Of a DNA stretch of 64,000 bases, positions 27,882 through 36,134 are shown piece by piece. The first letter of the stretch is position 1. Every line of letters starts with the position of its first letter. The DNA comes from Salinibacterium hongtaonis (GTDB lineage: Bacteria; Actinomycetota; Actinomycetes; Actinomycetales; Microbacteriaceae). The translations under genes and the position numbers were made by a program. The notes beneath the pieces are model-generated. The model was not told the origin of the DNA. It did not search any database and worked only from the letters and a program-made list of their open reading frames with translations. The stretch is from positions 620,001-684,000 of the forward strand of contig NZ_CP026951.1 of assembly GCF_003065485.1 (NCBI RefSeq), written 5' to 3'.

Positions 27882-28644
27882 AACAATCGTCAGCTGCGCA
27901 GGTCTCGTTCGAACCTTCACCGCGAAGGATGGAACGGAGAATGCGGTTCTCAAGGGCCTTGATCTCACGGTCGAGCGCGGCGAATGCGTCGTGATTATCG
28001 GCCCATCGGGCTGCGGCAAATCGACTCTGCTCAACCTCCTTGCTGGGTTCGACAAGCCCACCGCCGGTTCACTCACCGTTGCCGGTTCGGCGGTGACGGG
28101 CCCCGGCCCCGAGCGGGCCGTTGTGTTTCAGGACTACGCGCTGCTGCCGTGGCTCACGACCGTGCAGAATGTGGCCATCGGCCTGCGCATCAAGGGCATG
28201 AAGAAAAAAGAGCGGCTGCAGAAGGCCCGCCACTACCTCGACATCGTCGGGCTTGGTCATGCCGCCGACCGCGAGGTATACCGGCTTTCGGGCGGCATGC
28301 AACAGCGGGTGTCTATCGCCAGGGCGCTCGCCCTCGAACCGGCGATTCTGCTCATGGACGAGCCGTTCGGTGCGCTGGACGCGATCCAGCGAGGCATCAT
28401 GCACACCGAGCTCACGCGCATTCGCAAGGAGACCAAGAGCACCGTGCTCTTCATCACCCACAGCCTGGAAGAGGCCGTGTTTCTGGGGGATCGCGTGATC
28501 GCGCTGAGCCACGGAACGAGTGGAGCGCCGGCCGAAGTTGCCGTGCCGTTGGCCTATCCCAGAGATGCGCTGGCACCGGAGTTTCTCGACATCATGCGCG
28601 AGGTGCGGTCGCTGCTGCCCGAGCAGGCTTCGGCTGCTGTCTAG
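27874..28644 (+). CDS. ABC importer ATP-binding protein
   Basis: This 256-residue ATPase is complete: Walker A GPSGCGKSTLL, Q-loop VFQDYALLPW, signature LSGGMQQRVSIARAL, Walker B ILLMDEPFGALD and the H-loop FITHSLEEA. The sequence pattern is that of SsuB/TauB/NrtD importers. ATG 27874 overlaps the permease end. hutH follows 45 bases later on the same strand, close enough for one transcript. Confidence 0.95.
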   Translation: MPETIVSCAGLVRTFTAKDGTENAVLKGLDLTVERGECVVIIGPSGCGKSTLLNLLAGFDKPTAGSLTVAGSAVTGPGPERAVVFQDYALLPWLTTVQNVAIGLRIKGMKKKERLQKARHYLDIVGLGHAADREVYRLSGGMQQRVSIARALALEPAILLMDEPFGALDAIQRGIMHTELTRIRKETKSTVLFITHSLEEAVFLGDRVIALSHGTSGAPAEVAVPLAYPRDALAPEFLDIMREVRSLLPEQASAAV

Positions 28645-28689
28645 GCCGGGCACCGCCCGATTCTCGTCATCGAGAGAGAGAATGACGCC

Positions 28690-30297
28690 ATGACCACCAC
28701 GCTGGGCGCCGTATCGGGCGCAGGAGAGGGCTCCGCGCGGGCCGCCCACGAGATCGTCGACATGGGGGATGGCGGGCTTGCGGCAGCGCAGGTCGTAGCT
28801 ATCGCCCGCGACGGCGCGCGCGTGCGCATCACGGACGAGGCGCTTGACGGCATGAGTGCTACCCGCCACATCATCGATTCCCTGGCCGACGATACGACTG
28901 CGCACTACGGGGTGTCCACCGGGTTCGGTGCCCTCGCTACCACCTACATCAGCCCCGAGCTTCGTGTGCAGTTGCAGCGCTCGCTCGTGCGCAGCCATGC
29001 TGCCTCGAGCGGCCCCGCCGTCGAGATCGAGGTCGTGAGGGGCACCATGGCGTTGAGGCTCGCCACCCTTGCGACGGGCAGAACAGGCGTGCGCCCCATC
29101 GTCGCCCAGCGGTATGCCGCGCTTCTCAATGCCGCCATCACCCCGATCGTGGGCGAGTACGGCAGCCTGGGGTGCTCGGGCGATCTTGCGCCCCTGGCCC
29201 ACTGCGCACTGGCGGTGATGGGGGAGGGCGATGTTGTTGACTCGTCGGGCAGTGTCGTTTCGGCCTCCAGCGCTCTTGCGGCGGCGGGCATCGAACCGCT
29301 CGAACTTCACGAGAAGGAGGGCCTGGCCCTCATCAATGGCACCGACGGAATGCTGGCGATGCTCTGCCTCGCGCTGCACGACCTCGACGGCCTTCTGACG
29401 GTGGCCGATGTCGCCGCGGCCATGAGCATTGAGGGACTGCAGGGAACCGATCGGGTCTTCGCCGCAGACCTTCAGGCGCTTCGCCCACACCCCGGACAGG
29501 CGGTTTCTGCCGCCAACATGCGTGCCGTTCTCGCGGATTCACCGATCATCGCAGCGCACAAGTCGACGGGATTCACCCGGGTGCAGGATGCGTACTCGCT
29601 GAGGTGTGCGCCCCAGGTTCACGGTGCTGTGCGTGACACGATGTCCCACACGCGCCTCGTGGCTGAGCGCGAACTCGGCTCCGCCATCGACAATCCCGTG
29701 GTTACGCTCGACGGCCGCCTCGAATCCAACGGCAACTTTCACGGCGCCCCGCTCGGCTATGCGCTCGACTTCTTAGCCATCGCCGTAGCCGATCTCGCAA
29801 GCATGAGCGAGCGCCGAACGGATCGGTTTCTCGACCCCGCACGCAACCATGGCCTCAACGCATTTCTCGCGTTCAACCCCGGCGTCGACTCCGGGCACAT
29901 GATCGCTCAGTACACACAGGCGGGCATCGTCTCGGAGCTCAAGCGCCTAGCCGTGCCAGCATCCGTCGATTCGATTCCGAGCTCGGCAATGCAGGAGGAC
30001 CACGTGTCGATGGGATGGTCTGCCGCGCGCAAGCTGAGGCGCTCGATTGACGGGCTCACCCGGGTGTTGGCCATCGAGGTGATGACGGCGGCGCGAGGCA
30101 TCGATATGCGCTCACCAGAGCAGCCTGCTGCGATTTCTGCTGCGGTGATCGCCGAGCTTCGCACGGTTGTCGATGGCCCCGGCCCCGACCGGTTTCTCGC
30201 CGCCGAAATCGAGCAGGCGGTTGAGTTCGTGCGCACTGGACGCATGGGCAGGGTCGTGCGCCGGGCCGCTGCCGAGACCGACGCCGCTGTGCGCTAG
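28690..30297 (+). CDS. hutH: Histidine ammonia-lyase
   Basis: This 535-residue enzyme of the aromatic amino acid lyase family removes ammonia from histidine to give urocanate. VSTGFGALA holds the catalytic-loop Tyr equivalent region. GSLGCSGDLAPLAH (158-171) contains the MIO-forming triad as Cys162-Ser163-Gly164 instead of the usual Ala-Ser-Gly, and QEDHVSMGWSAARKL is the HAL-type active-site segment. The QEDHVSMG motif favours histidine over phenylalanine or tyrosine. No hutU, hutI or hutG is in the window, so the rest of the pathway must lie elsewhere or the enzyme serves another route. ATG 28690 follows a GAGAGAG-rich site. Confidence 0.92.
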   Translation: MTTTLGAVSGAGEGSARAAHEIVDMGDGGLAAAQVVAIARDGARVRITDEALDGMSATRHIIDSLADDTTAHYGVSTGFGALATTYISPELRVQLQRSLVRSHAASSGPAVEIEVVRGTMALRLATLATGRTGVRPIVAQRYAALLNAAITPIVGEYGSLGCSGDLAPLAHCALAVMGEGDVVDSSGSVVSASSALAAAGIEPLELHEKEGLALINGTDGMLAMLCLALHDLDGLLTVADVAAAMSIEGLQGTDRVFAADLQALRPHPGQAVSAANMRAVLADSPIIAAHKSTGFTRVQDAYSLRCAPQVHGAVRDTMSHTRLVAERELGSAIDNPVVTLDGRLESNGNFHGAPLGYALDFLAIAVADLASMSERRTDRFLDPARNHGLNAFLAFNPGVDSGHMIAQYTQAGIVSELKRLAVPASVDSIPSSAMQEDHVSMGWSAARKLRRSIDGLTRVLAIEVMTAARGIDMRSPEQPAAISAAVIAELRTVVDGPGPDRFLAAEIEQAVEFVRTGRMGRVVRRAAAETDAAVR

Positions 30298-30308
30298 GGC
30301 GAGCCGGG

Positions 30309-30497
30309 TTAGTTCTCCAGCTCCTTCGTCTGGTTGTTCTTGATCACAGTGCCAACGGCGATGCCGACGGCGCATGCCCAGCTCACCCACATGAGGGCTA
30401 GTCGCCAGTCGCGGGGACCGGTGAGCGATGTGCGCACGGCGCCGACTCCGCCGAAGAGGGCGCTGAGCACTGACCCGCTGAAGATGAATTTGCGCAA
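30309..30497 (-). CDS. Small two-helix membrane protein
   Basis: This 62-residue protein has two hydrophobic stretches (FIFSGSVLSALFGGVGAV and LALMWVSWACAVGIAVGTVI) and a charged tail KNNQTKELEN. TTG 30497 has a TTGGGAGG ribosome site 4 to 9 bases upstream; no ATG or GTG in this frame fits as well. The gene ends 11 bases from hutH in convergent direction. No family is recognised. The small size makes it less certain than its neighbours. Confidence 0.6.
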   Translation of the reverse strand: MRKFIFSGSVLSALFGGVGAVRTSLTGPRDWRLALMWVSWACAVGIAVGTVIKNNQTKELEN

Positions 30498-30611
30498 GGT
30501 GACCTCCCAAAGATCGTGTTCGATCCCCACGCTACCGTGAGCATCCGCAGGCGTGCAGTTGCTGCGCCTTGTTCTGAATGCTCGCTGTGAATCGCAGGGG
30601 CATGGCACAAG

Positions 30612-30641
30612 CCTGACCGATCGGTCAGGTACGATATTCGC
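30612..30641 (+). promoter_or_regulatory. TetR operator and leaderless-type -10 box
   Basis: CCTGACCGATCGGTCAGG (30612-30629) is a perfect 18-bp palindrome of the TGACCGNTCGGTCA type bound by many TetR proteins. TACGAT (30630-30635) follows directly, and six bases later comes the ATG of the TetR gene, with no ribosome site. Bound repressor would cover the promoter. Palindrome seen; autoregulation inferred. Confidence 0.8.
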
Positions 30642-31190
30642 ATGTCTAGTGCCGCCGACCTCCGCGCCGTAGCGCTCGCAGAGTTCGCCACCGCGGGCTA
30701 CACAGGAACCTCGCTCGCGCGCATCGCCGAAAAAGCGGGGCTCGCCAAATCGAGCGTGCTCTATCACTACGCCAGCAAAGAGGTCCTCCTTGAGGCTGCG
30801 GTAACCCCCGCGATCGACCGGCTCGATGCGATCCTCGACGATATGGCCCGCGCTCCGTTCACGAGCGAGGCCCGCGCCGCCTTCGTCGAGCGTTTCGTTG
30901 ATTTTCTCCTCGAGCACAGGCTCGAGGTGCACCTCTTCATCAACCAGGGGATGTCGCTCGTCGACGTGCCTGTCATGCTCCGGGCCAACGCGCTCGTGGT
31001 GCGAATCGCCGACTTCTTCGCCAACTCAACCTCGTCAATAGAAGAACGCATGCGCTTCGGCATCGCCCTGGGCGGCGCCGCTTACCTACTCGTGAGCCAG
31101 CAGGCCTTCGACGTTAAAACCCCGATCGACGAGACCAGGGACGCTCTCGTCACGATCCTCTCCGAACTGCTCGCCCCTATCCGGGCCTAG
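30642..31190 (+). CDS. TetR repressor of the MMPL/YhgE export cluster
   Basis: This 182-residue regulator has an N-terminal helix-turn-helix (TSLARIAEKAGLAKSSVLYHYASKEVLLE, about 26-54) and an all-helical ligand domain. It heads a run of three genes: the MMPL transporter starts 25 bases after its stop and YhgE/Pip overlaps that. A perfect palindrome lies immediately before its start, so autoregulation of the whole cluster is likely. The inducer is unknown but probably a toxic or lipophilic compound, as for other TetR-exporter pairs. Confidence 0.9.
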   Translation: MSSAADLRAVALAEFATAGYTGTSLARIAEKAGLAKSSVLYHYASKEVLLEAAVTPAIDRLDAILDDMARAPFTSEARAAFVERFVDFLLEHRLEVHLFINQGMSLVDVPVMLRANALVVRIADFFANSTSSIEERMRFGIALGGAAYLLVSQQAFDVKTPIDETRDALVTILSELLAPIRA

Positions 31191-31214
31191 CCCGCCGTCC
31201 CGACTGGAGTTCCT

Positions 31215-34136
31215 GTGGCAACCCTGCTTTACCGCCTTGGGCGATTCGCCTACCGCCGCGCTTGGGCCATCATCGGCGCCTGGATCGCCGCTCTCATGCT
31301 CATCCTGGGCGGAGGTGCTGTGCTCGGTGGCAACATGCAGGAGTCGTTCGACATCCCGGGAACTGAGTCGCAGACGGCCCTCGACCACCTCTCGGCCGTG
31401 TTCCCGCAGGTCGCGGGCGCGGGCGCTCAAGCTGTTGTCGTTGCACCGGACGGCGCATCGATCTCTGACGAGCAGTTCAGGGCCGCGGTGACGGAGTTCG
31501 AAGAGGAGATCGAATCGCTCGACTTCGTGGACACCGTGCTTGGCCCGTTTGACGACTACGCCGGCAAGGCCATCTCCGACGACGAGTCAATGGCGCGCAT
31601 TCAGGTCCAGTTCGATGGCAGCCGGGTCGATATTTCGGATGCGATGGTTGACGAGTTCGTCGCAACCCAGTCGGTTGCAGAAGACGCGGGACTCACGGTT
31701 GAGTTTGGCGGCCAGATCTTTCAGCAGACCAGCTTCGGGGTGACGATCGTCGAGGTCTTCGGCGTTCTCTTTGCCGGCGTTGTGCTGCTCATCACCTTCG
31801 GGTCGATTCGTCCGGCCGGAATGCCGCTGCTCAGCGCGCTCGTGGGAGTCGGCGTGGTAATCGGGGGCATCTTGCTCGCCTCAGAAGTGACGATTATCTC
31901 CAACTCGGCACCGCTGCTCGCGCTCATGATTGGGCTCGCCGTCGGCATCGACTACGCCCTCTTCATCCTGTCCCGGCACCGAACTCAGCTTGCGCTGGGA
32001 GAGGACCCTGAGGAGTCGGCTGCGATGGCCGTCGGCACGGCGGGCAGCGCCGTTGTCTTCGCCGGGGTGACCGTGATCATCGCTCTTCTTGGACTGCTCG
32101 TCGTCAACATCCCCTTCCTCAGCGTTATGGGTGTCGGAGCCGCCTTCGCCGTTCTGATCGCGATTCTCGTGGCGATCACCCTGCTGCCGGCGCTCCTCGG
32201 ACTTGCGGGGAGCAAGCTCACGCCCAAGGAGGGGAGTCGGGCCTACAAGCGGGCTCACGCCCTGAATGACCCCCAGGCCAAGCCGTCGATGGGACTGCGC
32301 TGGGTGCGCGGCGTGATGAAGCGCCCGCTGCTCGCCACAATCGGTGTCGTCGCCGTGTTGGGTGGCCTCGCAATCCCGGCCGCAAGCCTCGACCTCAACC
32401 TGCCGGACAACGGCTCTGAGGCGGCCGATACCACGCAGCGCAAGGCCTATGACCTCATCAGTGACGGTTTCGGGGCAGGGTTCAACGGCCCGCTCATCGT
32501 GTCGCTCGACATCACTCAGACGACCGACATCCTCGAAGACCTCGACGCGATCGGGGCCAAGCTCGGCGAGCTTGACGACGTCGCGTTCGTGAGTCAGGGC
32601 CTCCCCGATGAGACGCTCGACACCGCCATCATTCAGGTGACGCCAGACAGCGCACCGGATTCTGCAGAGACTAAAGAACTCGTGCAGGCCATTCGCGATC
32701 TTGCCCCCGAGATCGAAGATGAGTTCGGCACCACCGTCGCCGTGACGGGCTTCACCGCGATCGGCATCGACATCTCTCAGCGACTCACGGACGCGCTCGT
32801 GCCGTTTGCGCTCATCGTGGTCGGGCTCTCGATCATCCTGCTCATGATGGTGTTCCGCTCCGTGCTGATCCCCGTCAAGGCGGCAATCGGCTTCTTGCTC
32901 TCGGTCGCCGCCGCCCTCGGAGTCACGGTTGCCGTCTTCCAGTGGGGCTGGGGTGCCGAGCTCATCCATGTGGATCACCTCGGGCCGATCCTGAGCTTCA
33001 TGCCCATCCTGGTTATGGCCGTGCTGTTCGGGTTGGCCATGGACTATGAGGTCTTTTTGGTCTCAGGAATGCGCGAGGAGTTCGTCAAGACGGGCAACGC
33101 CCGCCACGCCATCGAGAGAGGCTTCGCCGGCGGCTCACGGGTTGTCACGGCGGCGGCACTCATCATGTTCTTCGTCTTCTTCGCGTTCGTGCCAGAGGGA
33201 GCAGGCATGATCAAACCGATCGCGCTCGGGCTCGCCGCAGGAATCGCGTTCGATGCGTTCCTCGTGCGCATGACCCTCGGCCCCGCGCTCATGACTCTCA
33301 TGGGTCGCTCCGCTTGGTGGCTGCCGCGCTGGCTTCAGCGCTCACTGCCCCAGGCCGATATCGAAGGCGAACACCTGCGTGACCACCGCGAGGCAGAAGC
33401 CTGGGTCGCGAATGGGCCCGACGCTGTCATCCGCGCCGAAGGTCTTGTGGTTGGCGAGGGAGTGACGGCATTCGGCCCCCTACGATTCACCGCCCCTGCC
33501 GGATCGTTTGTGCTCGCGAGCGGCAGCACCGATGATCGTGCTCTCTTTGCCGCAACCCTGGCCGGGCGTCTTTCTCCGGTCGGTGGGCGGCTCCAGGTCG
33601 GCGGTCATCCATTGCCGTCGGAGTCGTCGAGGGTGGCGCGCATCGTGGCGCTGGCGGATGCTGGCGACGGTCAGTCTGCTGAGGCGACGCTCGGCGAGGT
33701 CCTGAGGGAGCATCTGCGGTCGACTCTGCCGCTGCGCGAGGCCGGTTCTGCCGCCCGCGTCGCCGCCCGCTGGGTTGCGCGCGCCTCGGCTGCGGTAGGG
33801 CATGACGGCATCTTTGACGAGACCCCGATCGGCCGACTCGGCCGCCGCGAGCGCGCCGTGGCCCTCGCCGTGATCGCCCTCGCCGAGGGGACCCCTGTCG
33901 TCGTTATCGACATCCCCGATTCATTCACCGATATTGATGAGGGGCGACTTCTGCTGGAATCGCTGGCAGACCTTGCCCCCTCACGCACCACCGTTGTTGT
34001 CGGCACTCCGCTGCCGACCCGAGCCATGGACGGCGATTCCGTCGCAGGCCGCACGGTGATCTTGCTTGACCTCACCTCACCGCGCGACAACGCCATTGAC
34101 GCGCCCGCCTTCGACACGATGGGAGTGCTGCTGTGA
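31215..34136 (+). CDS. MMPL-family exporter with fused degenerate ABC domain
   Basis: This 973-residue protein has two parts. Residues 1-715 form an RND/MMPL transporter with about eleven helices and two outer domains; MIGLAVGIDYALFILSRHR and MAVLFGLAMDYEVFLVSGMREEF are the paired MMPL motifs with membrane aspartates. Residues about 735-973 resemble an ABC ATPase without a working site: the P-loop position reads LASGSTDDRAL (from 767), the signature region reads IGRLGRRERAVALAV and Walker B reads VVVIDIPDSF (895-904). GTG 31215 has a GGAG site. Its end overlaps YhgE/Pip by 4 bases. MMPL proteins export lipids, siderophores or drugs. Confidence 0.88.
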   Translation: MATLLYRLGRFAYRRAWAIIGAWIAALMLILGGGAVLGGNMQESFDIPGTESQTALDHLSAVFPQVAGAGAQAVVVAPDGASISDEQFRAAVTEFEEEIESLDFVDTVLGPFDDYAGKAISDDESMARIQVQFDGSRVDISDAMVDEFVATQSVAEDAGLTVEFGGQIFQQTSFGVTIVEVFGVLFAGVVLLITFGSIRPAGMPLLSALVGVGVVIGGILLASEVTIISNSAPLLALMIGLAVGIDYALFILSRHRTQLALGEDPEESAAMAVGTAGSAVVFAGVTVIIALLGLLVVNIPFLSVMGVGAAFAVLIAILVAITLLPALLGLAGSKLTPKEGSRAYKRAHALNDPQAKPSMGLRWVRGVMKRPLLATIGVVAVLGGLAIPAASLDLNLPDNGSEAADTTQRKAYDLISDGFGAGFNGPLIVSLDITQTTDILEDLDAIGAKLGELDDVAFVSQGLPDETLDTAIIQVTPDSAPDSAETKELVQAIRDLAPEIEDEFGTTVAVTGFTAIGIDISQRLTDALVPFALIVVGLSIILLMMVFRSVLIPVKAAIGFLLSVAAALGVTVAVFQWGWGAELIHVDHLGPILSFMPILVMAVLFGLAMDYEVFLVSGMREEFVKTGNARHAIERGFAGGSRVVTAAALIMFFVFFAFVPEGAGMIKPIALGLAAGIAFDAFLVRMTLGPALMTLMGRSAWWLPRWLQRSLPQADIEGEHLRDHREAEAWVANGPDAVIRAEGLVVGEGVTAFGPLRFTAPAGSFVLASGSTDDRALFAATLAGRLSPVGGRLQVGGHPLPSESSRVARIVALADAGDGQSAEATLGEVLREHLRSTLPLREAGSAARVAARWVARASAAVGHDGIFDETPIGRLGRRERAVALAVIALAEGTPVVVIDIPDSFTDIDEGRLLLESLADLAPSRTTVVVGTPLPTRAMDGDSVAGRTVILLDLTSPRDNAIDAPAFDTMGVLL

Positions 34137-35965
34137 CCGGCCTTCGCACCACATCATCCGCACGTTCACCCCGCCAGCGCGTGGGTCGCTTGGCCGCAAT
34201 TCTCGCGGTCGTAGCGGTGCCACTTGCCTTTGCAGGTCTTGCCATCGGGGCGCTCTCGGAGTCGGATACGGCCACGAGTCGAGTGCCAGCCGCGATCGTC
34301 AACAACGACCAACTCATCTACCAGACGGCAGCAGACGGCACCGAGTCGCCAATTTTCGCCGGCCGTCAGCTTGTCACCGAACTCACCGGCAGCGATGACG
34401 GCTTCGACTGGGTCATCACCAACGAGGACAAAGCCGAGAAGGCCCTGGCCGACGGTGAGGTCTTTGCGGTGGTCACGATCCCGGAGGACTTCTCGGAGGC
34501 CCTCATGTCGGTGCAGGGCGAGAACCCCCGAACGACAGCCCTCGACATCAGAACGGATGATTCACACAGCTATCTGAGTGGTGTTCTGTCGTCGACGATC
34601 GGCGACGGCGTCGCAACCGCGTTCGGATCCGCCATCACGGAGCAGGTCATCGCTGGGCTCTATTCGGGAGTCGGAGACCTCGGATCTTCGCTCGGCTCAG
34701 CAGCGGAGGGCGCCGGCACGATCGCTTCGGCAGGTGGGGAGCTGAGTTCTGGGCTGTCTACGCTGCAGTCGGGGATCGCCTCCGCCCAGACGGGAGCAAC
34801 CACGCTGTCGAGCGGAATCACCCGCTACACGGAGGGCGTCGATTCGCTCAGCCGCGGGCTTGGCACGCTTAACTCGTCGGCGGGCAAGCTCGACCAACTC
34901 TCGTCGGGAGTATCGGCCTACACGGCAGGAATCGGCCAGCTCAGCCAGCAGGTCGCGGCGATGGCAGCGGCGAACCCCGGCGATGCCACAGCGGCCGCCC
35001 TCGCTCCTCAGCTCGCTTACCTTGCCGGCCAGGGTTCCGAGCTCAGCGCACAGACCGCTTCAGGAATCGACGCGCTCCAAGGCGGCATCTCCCAGAGCGC
35101 TTCGGGCGCGGCCCAGCTCGCCTCGGGATCCTCGGCTCTGCGCAGCGGCGCACGGTCACTCGCAAGCGGTCTTGGAGAACTCAGAGACGGAGCTGGCACC
35201 GCCGCCGACGGTGCCGGTGCCCTCGCATCGGGTGCACAAGAACTCGCTACGGGCCTCAGCGATGGGGCGGGGCAGGTTCCGAGCGTCGAGGATGCAGAAG
35301 AGCGCGCGAGCATCGTGGCCAACCCTGTAACCGCAGAGACAACGCGCAACAACGAAATCGGCGATCTCGCCGCGGGCGTATCGTCGCTGCTTGTGCCGCT
35401 GGGACTGTGGATGGGAGCGCTCGCGGTGTTTCTCGTGCTGCGGCCCGTGGCTCGGCGTGCGCTGACCTCGTCAGCGAGCACCGGGCGGCTGCTGTGGTCG
35501 GGGATCGCCAAGGCTGCGGGAATCACGGTGGCCCAGGCTGTTGTGCTCACGGCAGTTCTGCACCTCGTTCTCGACACGTCGTGGATCATGCTCCCGGCAA
35601 CCCTCGGGTTCGCCGTGCTAACTGCGCTTTCGTTCACGGCGGTTCACTATCTCCTCACGACCGCATTCGGCCGGGCGGGGCTTGTCGTTTCGCTGCTGCT
35701 GCTCGCCGTCCAAATCACCTCGACCGGCGGCCTCTACCCTGTGCAGCTTCTTTCAGGGCCATTTGCGGCGATCAGTCCGTTGCTGCCCCTGACCCATGCC
35801 GTCGCCGGCATGCAGTCGATAATCTCGGGCGGAACGGCAGGCGTAGCCCTCGGATCCGCGGCAGTTCTCGCCGCCTACGCGATCGGCGCGGTGCTGCTGT
35901 CTGTTGCCGCGCTCGGCCGCGTGCGCCGGATCCGATCGCTCGCGGCCCTGCCGCTGCCCGCCTAG
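34133..35965 (+). CDS. YhgE/Pip-domain membrane protein
   Basis: This 610-residue protein has one N-terminal helix (AAILAVVAVPLAFAGLAIGAL). A long outer region follows, whose second half (about 185-385) is Ser/Gly/Ala-rich with regular short repeats (LSSGL, LASGS, LRDGAG) typical of YhgE/Pip stalks. Five or six C-terminal helices end the protein, as in ABC-2-type exporters. YhgE/Pip proteins act in phage attachment or in secretion of small ESX/WXG-type cargo in some Firmicutes; in actinobacteria they usually neighbour TetR and MMPL or ABC genes. GTG 34133 overlaps the MMPL stop (GTGA). Confidence 0.9.
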   Translation: MTGLRTTSSARSPRQRVGRLAAILAVVAVPLAFAGLAIGALSESDTATSRVPAAIVNNDQLIYQTAADGTESPIFAGRQLVTELTGSDDGFDWVITNEDKAEKALADGEVFAVVTIPEDFSEALMSVQGENPRTTALDIRTDDSHSYLSGVLSSTIGDGVATAFGSAITEQVIAGLYSGVGDLGSSLGSAAEGAGTIASAGGELSSGLSTLQSGIASAQTGATTLSSGITRYTEGVDSLSRGLGTLNSSAGKLDQLSSGVSAYTAGIGQLSQQVAAMAAANPGDATAAALAPQLAYLAGQGSELSAQTASGIDALQGGISQSASGAAQLASGSSALRSGARSLASGLGELRDGAGTAADGAGALASGAQELATGLSDGAGQVPSVEDAEERASIVANPVTAETTRNNEIGDLAAGVSSLLVPLGLWMGALAVFLVLRPVARRALTSSASTGRLLWSGIAKAAGITVAQAVVLTAVLHLVLDTSWIMLPATLGFAVLTALSFTAVHYLLTTAFGRAGLVVSLLLLAVQITSTGGLYPVQLLSGPFAAISPLLPLTHAVAGMQSIISGGTAGVALGSAAVLAAYAIGAVLLSVAALGRVRRIRSLAALPLPA

Positions 35966-36014
35966 GCGCGGTGATTCGCGTCATATTCCGCTAGCGGGAC
36001 CTGACGTGAGCTCG

Positions 36015-36045
36015 GCGGGCCGATGGAGGCAATCCATCGGCCCGC
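36015..36045 (+). terminator. Hairpin after the YhgE/Pip gene
   Basis: A perfect 13-bp stem (36015-36027 with 36033-36045) closes the loop GGCAA, about 50 bases after the export cluster. There is no T-run, so it is a weak intrinsic terminator or 3'-end stabiliser. The otsA promoter must lie between it and 36134. Confidence 0.65.
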
Positions 36046-36134
36046 TGAGGCACAGGCGGGGGTACTGTGGAAGGGACGCTCTCCCGCGTTCCGGCGGGAA
36101 TAAGGGCGCCGATAAGACACGGAGCATGCACCCC

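Noticed and set aside
34700-35300. DNA repeat in the YhgE/Pip gene
   Set aside because: The Ser/Gly/Ala-rich pattern is at the protein level, as usual for this family. The DNA units are too divergent to call a repeat.
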